Positions 4,735 through 9,102 of a DNA stretch of 9,102 nt are shown here, in pieces; positions within the stretch are counted from its first letter, which is position 1; each line of letters begins with the position of its first letter. The translations under genes were made by a program, and so were the position numbers. Origin of the DNA: Bacteroidales bacterium (GTDB taxonomy: Bacteria > Bacteroidota > Bacteroidia > Bacteroidales > UBA7960); NCBI GenBank assembly GCA_003553005.1, contig PUPG01000094.1, positions 1 through 9,102 on the forward strand, read 5' to 3'. The notes beneath the pieces are model-generated. The model was not told where the DNA came from. It was given only the letters and a program-made list of their open reading frames with translations, and searched no databases.

Positions 4735-6030
4735 ATGCATATCATGACAACCATAAATACACGTTTTCTGCTGCTGGGAGTCAGTGCTGTACTCTTTCTG
4801 ATCGTGGCAGCCTTGTTCAGGTTTTCTGCCGGAGATGCCCAGGACAAATCGCATACCCTGGATACCAGCGAGACGTCGGCAGAAACCAAACCGGAGCCAG
4901 CGCGGGACATCTTCGGCTTGCCAGCGGATGGCTACCAACGCGCGGAGGCCAGGGTGAGACGTGGTCAGACCCTGTCGCATATTTTTGGAAACCTGGGCTT
5001 CACGTCCCGCCAAATTCACGACCTGTCAAAACACATGGCGCCCGTTTTCCGTCCTTCACGCATCCGGCAGGGCAATGCGTATCATACCTACACCAAGGGC
5101 GACAGTGCGCAGGTGCTGGACTACCTGGTGTATGAGATCAATGCCGTGGATTACCTGTTGTTTGACTTTACCGACTCTTTGCACGTGGAGCGTGGGTCGC
5201 GCCCCGTGACCACAGCCAGCGCGGAAGCTGGCGGGGTAATCCGGTCTTCGCTGTGGAATACCGTGGTGAACAATGAGATCCACCCGGAGCTGGTCTTGCA
5301 TATGTCGCGCGTACTGGCTTGGTCAGTCGACTTTTATCGCATCCGGGAGGGCGACCGTTTCCAGGTGTTGTTTACCGAAGAATACATTGGCGAGCAAAGG
5401 CACGGTGTCGGGCAGGTAGATGCTGTGCGCTTTGTTCACCGGGGCAGGGAAATCGAGGCATTCCGGTTTTCGTCCGACACCCTGACCGGTTACTATGATC
5501 ACGAAGGCAACAATGTGCGAAAAGCCTTTTTGCGGGCACCGCTGGAGTACGTGCGCATTAGCAGCAGATATTCGCACAGCCGGGTGCATCCCATCCATGG
5601 AGATCGACGGCCACACCTGGGCACCGACTATGCCGCCCCGCATGGAACACCCATCCTGGCAGTCGGTGATGGCGTGGTTACAAGGGCTTCGTACACCAGT
5701 GGAAATGGGAATTATGTGCGTATCCGGCACACCTCGGTTTATGAAACGCAGTACCTCCACATGTCTCGTTTCGCCACCGGTATTCAGCCGGGTGCCAGGG
5801 TGGAGCAAGGTGACGTTATCGGTTATGTGGGAAGTACCGGTTTGGCCACCGGGCCGCATGTGTGCTTCCGATTCTGGAAAAATGGCCAGCAGGTAGACCA
5901 CCTGCGCCTGGAATTTCCCAGTGGCGACCCTTTACCCGAGGTGTATATGGATGCCTTCCGACAAAAAACAGACTCCCTGAAACAACGATTGGATGCAGTG
6001 CCGGTCAATGACCTCCAGGCGGCATCCTAG
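4735..6030 (+). CDS. Membrane-anchored M23 family murein endopeptidase with LysM/OapA-like N-terminal domain
   Basis: This 431-residue protein begins with a signal anchor (hydrophobic about 11-29), then a low-complexity linker. A LysM/OapA-like region follows, RVRRGQTLSHIFGNLGFTSRQ (73-93, in two halves) to IRQGNAYHTY (110-119). A second domain (about 175-270) resembles that of Csd3/MepM-type peptidases. The C-terminal LytM/M23 domain (about 275-395) has the first zinc motif HLGTD (H294, D298), the catalytic-type YLHMS (H342) and GSTGLATGPHVCF, where H375 is followed by C377 instead of the usual second His of HxH. Active M23 enzymes cut peptide cross-links of peptidoglycan in the periplasm to allow wall growth or remodelling. 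The H-x-C variant may still bind zinc through Cys; I recall similar GPHVCYRFW sequences in other Bacteroidota, so it is probably a lineage form and not a decayed site. An alternative ATG lies three codons in, at 4744. It probably shares a transcript with the preceding Yip1 gene. Confidence 0.9.
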   Translation: MHIMTTINTRFLLLGVSAVLFLIVAALFRFSAGDAQDKSHTLDTSETSAETKPEPARDIFGLPADGYQRAEARVRRGQTLSHIFGNLGFTSRQIHDLSKHMAPVFRPSRIRQGNAYHTYTKGDSAQVLDYLVYEINAVDYLLFDFTDSLHVERGSRPVTTASAEAGGVIRSSLWNTVVNNEIHPELVLHMSRVLAWSVDFYRIREGDRFQVLFTEEYIGEQRHGVGQVDAVRFVHRGREIEAFRFSSDTLTGYYDHEGNNVRKAFLRAPLEYVRISSRYSHSRVHPIHGDRRPHLGTDYAAPHGTPILAVGDGVVTRASYTSGNGNYVRIRHTSVYETQYLHMSRFATGIQPGARVEQGDVIGYVGSTGLATGPHVCFRFWKNGQQVDHLRLEFPSGDPLPEVYMDAFRQKTDSLKQRLDAVPVNDLQAAS

Positions 6031-6055
6031 ATATTGCCGGACGGCCTCGTGCATT

Positions 6056-6075
6056 GCCAGTTCGCGCTGGCTTTT
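6056..6075 (+). terminator. Weak hairpin plus T-run after the M23 peptidase gene
   Basis: GCCAG (6056-6060) and CTGGC (6067-6071) form a perfect 5-bp stem, extendable by one G-T wobble, around a 6-nt loop, followed at once by TTTT. It begins 26 nt after the peptidase stop codon, in the gap converging on kdsA. The stem is short and the T-run brief, so it may be a weak terminator or none. Confidence 0.35.
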
Positions 6076-6146
6076 GCGGGAAAGGGGTACGTTAAAGAGT
6101 GGTCCGAAGCAGGGTACGGCAGGATGAGCCGCCAGGTAAATGCAAA

Positions 6147-6971
6147 CTACCAGGTGGCTTCACGAATCCGCATCAGTCTGGTTAGCAGGCCTTCCAGTTG
6201 ACTGAGCGGCAGCATGTTGGCTCCGTCGCTTTTGGCTTCACCGGGTTCGGGATGGGTTTCGATAAACAGGCCATCCACGCCTGCTGCGATTCCGGCTGAA
6301 GAAATCGTGTGGATCAGGTGGGGCAAGCCGCCGGTTACACCCGCCGATTGGTTGGGCTGCTGCAGGGAATGCGTGGCGTCAAGCACCACGGGACAGCCGA
6401 AGGACTGCATCTCAGGAATGCCCCGGAAGTCTACCACCAGGTCACCATAACCAAATGTCGTGCCCCGCTCGGTGAACAGCACGTGATGATTGCCGGTGGC
6501 CCGGACCTTTTCCGCTACAAAGCCCATCGCTCCAGGCGACAAAAACTGGCCTTTTTTGACGTTTACCACCCTGCCAGTGTTTCCTGCCGCCAGCAACAAA
6601 GATGTTTGCCGGCACAAAAATGCCGGAATCTGTAACACGTCCACATAAGCGGCGGCCAACCCGGCTTCCTGTTCACTGTGAATATCCGTAACCACCGGAA
6701 TATCAAAATCCGCACCAATCTGCCCAAGGGTTTTCAGCGCTTGCTCATCCCCAATGCCTGTAAAACTGTCGATCCGGCTTCTGTTGGCTTTTCGGTAGGA
6801 TGCCTTGAAGACATAGGGGATACCCAGCCGTTGGGTGATTTTTTTGATCTCTTCTGCAATGCTGAAGCCCATCTGCTCGTCTTCGAGCACACAGGGACCG
6901 GCCATCAAAAAGAAGGGGGCGCGAGGGGTTTCGCGATGATCAAAAATTTGCTTCAATACCGGATGTAGCAT
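6147..6971 (-). CDS. kdsA: 3-deoxy-8-phosphooctulonate synthase (KdsA), metal-dependent class
   Basis: This 274-residue protein is a full-length KdsA. It condenses phosphoenolpyruvate with arabinose 5-phosphate to Kdo 8-phosphate, an early cytoplasmic step in lipopolysaccharide inner-core synthesis. Conserved blocks are MAGPCVLE (23-30), FKASYRKANRSR (55-66), VTDIHS (94-99), LQIPAFLCRQTSLLLAAG (113-130), VNVKKGQFLSP (136-146), TERGTTFGYGDLVVDFRGIP (167-186), DATHSLQQPN (198-207) and SDGANMLPL (248-256). Cys replaces the Asn of the E. coli enzyme in AGPC. C27, H201, E238 and D249 reproduce the spacing of the Aquifex aeolicus metal ligands C11, H185, E222 and D233 exactly (174, 37, 11), so this is a divalent-metal-dependent KdsA. 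The gene starts 36 bp after the yciO stop on the same strand with no promoter visible between, so it is probably cotranscribed from the yciO promoter. Confidence 0.96.
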   Translation of the reverse strand: MLHPVLKQIFDHRETPRAPFFLMAGPCVLEDEQMGFSIAEEIKKITQRLGIPYVFKASYRKANRSRIDSFTGIGDEQALKTLGQIGADFDIPVVTDIHSEQEAGLAAAYVDVLQIPAFLCRQTSLLLAAGNTGRVVNVKKGQFLSPGAMGFVAEKVRATGNHHVLFTERGTTFGYGDLVVDFRGIPEMQSFGCPVVLDATHSLQQPNQSAGVTGGLPHLIHTISSAGIAAGVDGLFIETHPEPGEAKSDGANMLPLSQLEGLLTRLMRIREATW

Positions 6972-7007
6972 AATGGCACAGGCATTTTCAATGATGAACA
7001 GCTTGGT

Positions 7008-7631
7008 TTATGGCAAAATGGCATCCACGTCGCCCTTGCCCTCACGCAATATTTCCATTTCTTCGCCGGTGCAGTCGATGATGGTGGACGCGTGATTGTC
7101 TCCATTGCCGCCATCAATCACCATATCCACCAGGTCCTGGTAGTTTTCGTGAATCAGCTCCGGGTCCGTGGTGTATTCCAGGATCTCGTCATTGTCGTAC
7201 ACAGAAGTGGATATGATGGGGTTGCCCAGCTCTTTGACAATCTCCCTGGGGATGCTGTTGTCAGGTATCCTGATGCCCACCGTCTTTTTTCTGCTCTGGA
7301 ACAGCTTGGGCACGTTGTTGTTGGCATTCAGGATAAAGGTGTATGGCCCGGGAAGGGCTTTTTTCATGGCTTTATAGATGCTTGTGCTGAAGGGCTTGGT
7401 CAAATCAGAGATGTGGCTGAGGTCATCACAGACCAAAGAAAAATTGGCTTTTTCCGCCTTCACGCCTTTGATTTGTGCTACGCGTTGCACAGCTTTGGGC
7501 TGGTGAATATCGCACCCGATGGCATACACCGTGTCGGTAGGATAAATGATGATACCACCTTTTTGCAAACAATCCACAACAACTTTGATCAGTCGCTGGC
7601 TGGGGTTTTCAGGATGAATTCTTACTAGCAT
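7008..7631 (-). CDS. yciO: YciO-like member of the Sua5/YrdC/TsaC threonylcarbamoyl-AMP synthase family
   Basis: This 207-residue single-domain protein closely follows the E. coli YciO pattern (about 206 residues). It begins IHPENPSQRLI (5-15), then GGIIIYPTDTVYAIGCDI (25-42), the nucleotide-binding strand and loop. Next come ANFSLVCDDLSHIS (62-75), LPGPYTFIL (93-101), RKKTVGIRIP (114-123), GNPIISTS (136-143) and the ending REGKGDV (196-202). TsaC/Sua5 proteins make threonylcarbamoyl-AMP from threonine, bicarbonate and ATP for the t6A37 modification of ANN-decoding tRNAs. YciO is a related subgroup with weaker or uncertain activity in E. coli, so this gene need not be the main t6A enzyme. It lacks the extra C-terminal Sua5 domain. 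It is the first gene of a probable yciO-kdsA transcript, with a -7 box about 24 bp upstream of the ATG. Confidence 0.88.
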   Translation of the reverse strand: MLVRIHPENPSQRLIKVVVDCLQKGGIIIYPTDTVYAIGCDIHQPKAVQRVAQIKGVKAEKANFSLVCDDLSHISDLTKPFSTSIYKAMKKALPGPYTFILNANNNVPKLFQSRKKTVGIRIPDNSIPREIVKELGNPIISTSVYDNDEILEYTTDPELIHENYQDLVDMVIDGGNGDNHASTIIDCTGEEMEILREGKGDVDAILP

Positions 7632-7654
7632 GGCAGGTCTTTTGGGGGTTTGTA

Positions 7655-7662
7655 CAAATTTA
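7655..7662 (-). promoter_or_regulatory. Bacteroidota -7 box (TAAATTTG) of the yciO-kdsA transcript
   Basis: The minus strand reads TAAATTTG, a perfect TAnnTTTG. A start near 7648 gives a leader of about 17 nt to the yciO ATG at 7631. I see no -33 TTTG at proper spacing. Confidence 0.5.
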
Positions 7663-7681
7663 CACTTATTTCGCGATTGTG

Positions 7682-7712
7682 TTTATTTTTTGTGTTGGTG
7701 TCCCTATCTTTG
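7682..7712 (+). promoter_or_regulatory. Promoter of the secreted TPR-like protein gene (-33 TTTA, -7 TATCTTTG)
   Basis: TATCTTTG at 7705-7712 is a perfect TAnnTTTG. TTTA at 7682-7685 is one base from the -33 TTTG, with a 19-nt gap that fits the Bacteroidota spacing. A start near 7719 leaves about 36 nt to the ATG at 7755. This promoter and that of yciO point away from each other within 123 bp. Confidence 0.55.
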
Positions 7713-7754
7713 CAAGCGTGTCAATTTTGGGCTTATCCCCGTTGTCTATACGTC

Positions 7755-9102
7755 ATGAAGCATTTACCGGCCTTCGTCCTGTGTTTATTCCTGTGGTCTA
7801 CTGCCGCCATGGCAGTCGACGATTCGCAGAATTACCGGCTGTCCCTGGAACAGGCTTTTTCTTATGATCCCTATCCGGATGCCCAGGCCGAAGCGGTCAA
7901 TGCCCTCCTGCTGCATATTGCTGAGGGAGCAGGCAAGTTGCGGGTGCGCACGAACTTTGACGTGCAGATCGAGCTGCAGGTGCAGGTGGAAAGGGTGCAT
8001 CGCGACAGTCTGCTTGCCCGTTTGGCTTTGGAAGAGGTGCGCATTGCAGGCGACAAACATTACAAGGACTTTAGCCTGGAAAAAATCATGGTCCCGGATG
8101 CGTTCAGTGGCCATTTCCATATTGTCGACCACCAGGGGGATACCGTTTTTCAATACCGTTATCAGCATCAAGCGGTCGACGCGCCTCCGGATGACTGGCC
8201 CGGACATGTGTTTTACTTCCCCGGTGAACTTGCCCGGCTTTCTGTAGCGTTTGACCAGGTTGCCATGCACTACAAAGCCAGTTTGGAGGAACGCATTGCC
8301 TGGTGGCGCGCCGCATTGCTCAGCTATTATGATGCTTCTGCCTATCTTGAGCAGATTGCCGATGAAATTGCTGATCTGAGCCCTGATGATCCAAAGACCT
8401 TGTTGCTCGATGAGTTTAAGCTATGCGAAGCGGAGGCCATGGCCGGAGAAATACGGTATGCACCCTTTCATGATTGGCTTGATTTGTCGGAACATGATCC
8501 GGAAGACCTGCTCAGGCGTTTTGACAAAAAGCAAGGGCAAATGTACCATTTGCGCCGCGCATTTAATCACGCCATCGCCAACCTGGATTCGCTTTATTAT
8601 GAGAAGGGAAGAGCCCTGGTTGCCGAGGAGGGCTGGACAGTCGCACGGGATGCCTTCTCATCGGCGGTACACTACAACCCTTTTCATGTGCCGTCGCTTT
8701 TGGCACTTACTGAAGCAGATCTGCAGGACGGTGAGCTGGTCGATGCACTCGAAAGGCTGGGTCATGTCATGGCTGACATGCAGCCACTGAATACCTGGGA
8801 TGAGGCAGGTGCACAGCTTGCCGACACCTTGATCAATACTTTTTTTGCGCATGCCGGGGAGCTTATCGAGGCCGATCGTCTGACCAGCTCACTGGACACC
8901 CTGCATCATGTGCGGGCATTCTGCACCAGGGTGGAAAACCATTATGCCTGTCCGGAAGAGTTGCACGACCTGATCGATGCCTCACACCGGGGCATTTACC
9001 GGTCGTTTTTGACCGTGGCCAGGCGAGCCATCCGAAATGACGATGTCGGTTTTGCCAGGCTCTATATTGGCAGTGCGCTGGATTACCAGCAACGGCACCA
9101 AA
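7755..9102 (+). CDS. Unrecognised exported protein with TPR-like helices (3' end outside window)
   Basis: From the ATG at 7755 the frame stays open for 449 codons to the window edge. Residues 1-20 (MKHLPAFVLCLFLWSTAAMA) are a typical signal peptide, so the product is exported. I do not recognise the rest. Residues about 60-170 alternate polar and hydrophobic residues (VQIELQVQVERV, FHIVDHQGDTVFQYRY, HVFYFPGELARLSVAF), suggesting a beta-rich domain. From about 178 the protein is helical and acidic. The segment ARDAFSSAVHYNPFHVPSLL (297-316), followed by ALTEADLQDGELVDALERL (317-335), has the A-x3-F-x2-A-x2-xNP-x3-A/L spacing of a tetratricopeptide repeat, and a second helical pair near 412-446 looks alike. 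Such proteins usually mediate protein contacts in the periplasm or at the outer membrane. Two cysteines (C390, C399) lie close together in the mature region. It has its own promoter, divergent from yciO-kdsA. The start is supported by both the signal peptide and the promoter. Confidence 0.75.
   Translation, partial: MKHLPAFVLCLFLWSTAAMAVDDSQNYRLSLEQAFSYDPYPDAQAEAVNALLLHIAEGAGKLRVRTNFDVQIELQVQVERVHRDSLLARLALEEVRIAGDKHYKDFSLEKIMVPDAFSGHFHIVDHQGDTVFQYRYQHQAVDAPPDDWPGHVFYFPGELARLSVAFDQVAMHYKASLEERIAWWRAALLSYYDASAYLEQIADEIADLSPDDPKTLLLDEFKLCEAEAMAGEIRYAPFHDWLDLSEHDPEDLLRRFDKKQGQMYHLRRAFNHAIANLDSLYYEKGRALVAEEGWTVARDAFSSAVHYNPFHVPSLLALTEADLQDGELVDALERLGHVMADMQPLNTWDEAGAQLADTLINTFFAHAGELIEADRLTSSLDTLHHVRAFCTRVENHYACPEELHDLIDASHRGIYRSFLTVARRAIRNDDVGFARLYIGSALDYQQRHQ

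Noticed and set aside
4371..5019. Several antisense and shifted open frames over the Yip1 and M23 genes
   Set aside because: They lie wholly on top of well-supported genes and show no motifs of their own.
6130..6157. Possible hairpin at the kdsA end (GCCAGGTA and TACCAGGTGGC)
   Set aside because: The pairing needs an asymmetric internal loop and overlaps the kdsA stop codon; no T-run follows on either strand.
5937..6165. An open minus-strand frame between kdsA and the M23 gene, containing LSRKSQRELAMHEAVRQYLG, faintly like a phosphopantetheinyl transferase fragment
   Set aside because: It overlaps the intact M23 3' end and has no recognisable full domain or start; the resemblance is too short to support a gene or pseudogene.

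Overview
The window looks like a piece of a Bacteroidota chromosome, probably class Bacteroidia; I cannot fix the genus. Four things support this. Starts lack Shine-Dalgarno sequences but follow A-rich stretches. Copies of the Bacteroidota promoter -7 element TAnnTTTG lie in the intergenic regions that drive divergent genes. An Omp28-type secreted thioredoxin-like protein is present. A Kdo-8-phosphate synthase shows a Gram-negative lipopolysaccharide pathway. I see no rRNA, tRNA, CRISPR array, insertion sequence or phage gene. Most of the window is ordinary core genome.

Layout from left to right. A secreted Omp28-like protein (minus, its C-terminus cut off by the left edge) follows pgeF (minus), a laccase-domain multicopper-type enzyme. 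A 324-bp gene-free stretch then separates pgeF from the divergent hemW (plus), a radical SAM heme chaperone. This stretch holds two outward-facing -7 boxes, a long C-rich and almost G-free leader, repeated TAACC(C)CAT motifs and a canonical G-quadruplex motif on the minus strand. hemW converges on xerD (minus), a chromosome dimer resolution recombinase, across a five-copy 8-bp tandem repeat. A second divergent intergenic region (3812-4049) separates xerD from a Yip1-family membrane protein and an M23 murein endopeptidase (both plus), which may share a transcript. These converge on a minus-strand pair, yciO-kdsA. After a third divergent promoter region, an unrecognised secreted protein with TPR-like helices (plus) runs off the right edge.

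How the genes fit together. Several products act on the envelope: KdsA (lipopolysaccharide core sugar), the M23 peptidase (peptidoglycan), the Yip1 membrane protein, PgeF (in E. coli linked to fidelity of muropeptide precursors) and two exported proteins. HemW serves haem enzymes, XerD resolves chromosome dimers, and YciO belongs to the threonylcarbamoyl-AMP synthase family of tRNA modification. No single dedicated pathway links them.

I did not find a convincing new multi-gene system. The non-coding signals most worth a second look are the rut-like, G-quadruplex-bearing leader of hemW and the AAGGACRA octamer array with scattered copies in and around xerD. The protein signals are the HxC in place of HxH in the M23 active site and the unrecognised secreted TPR-like protein.
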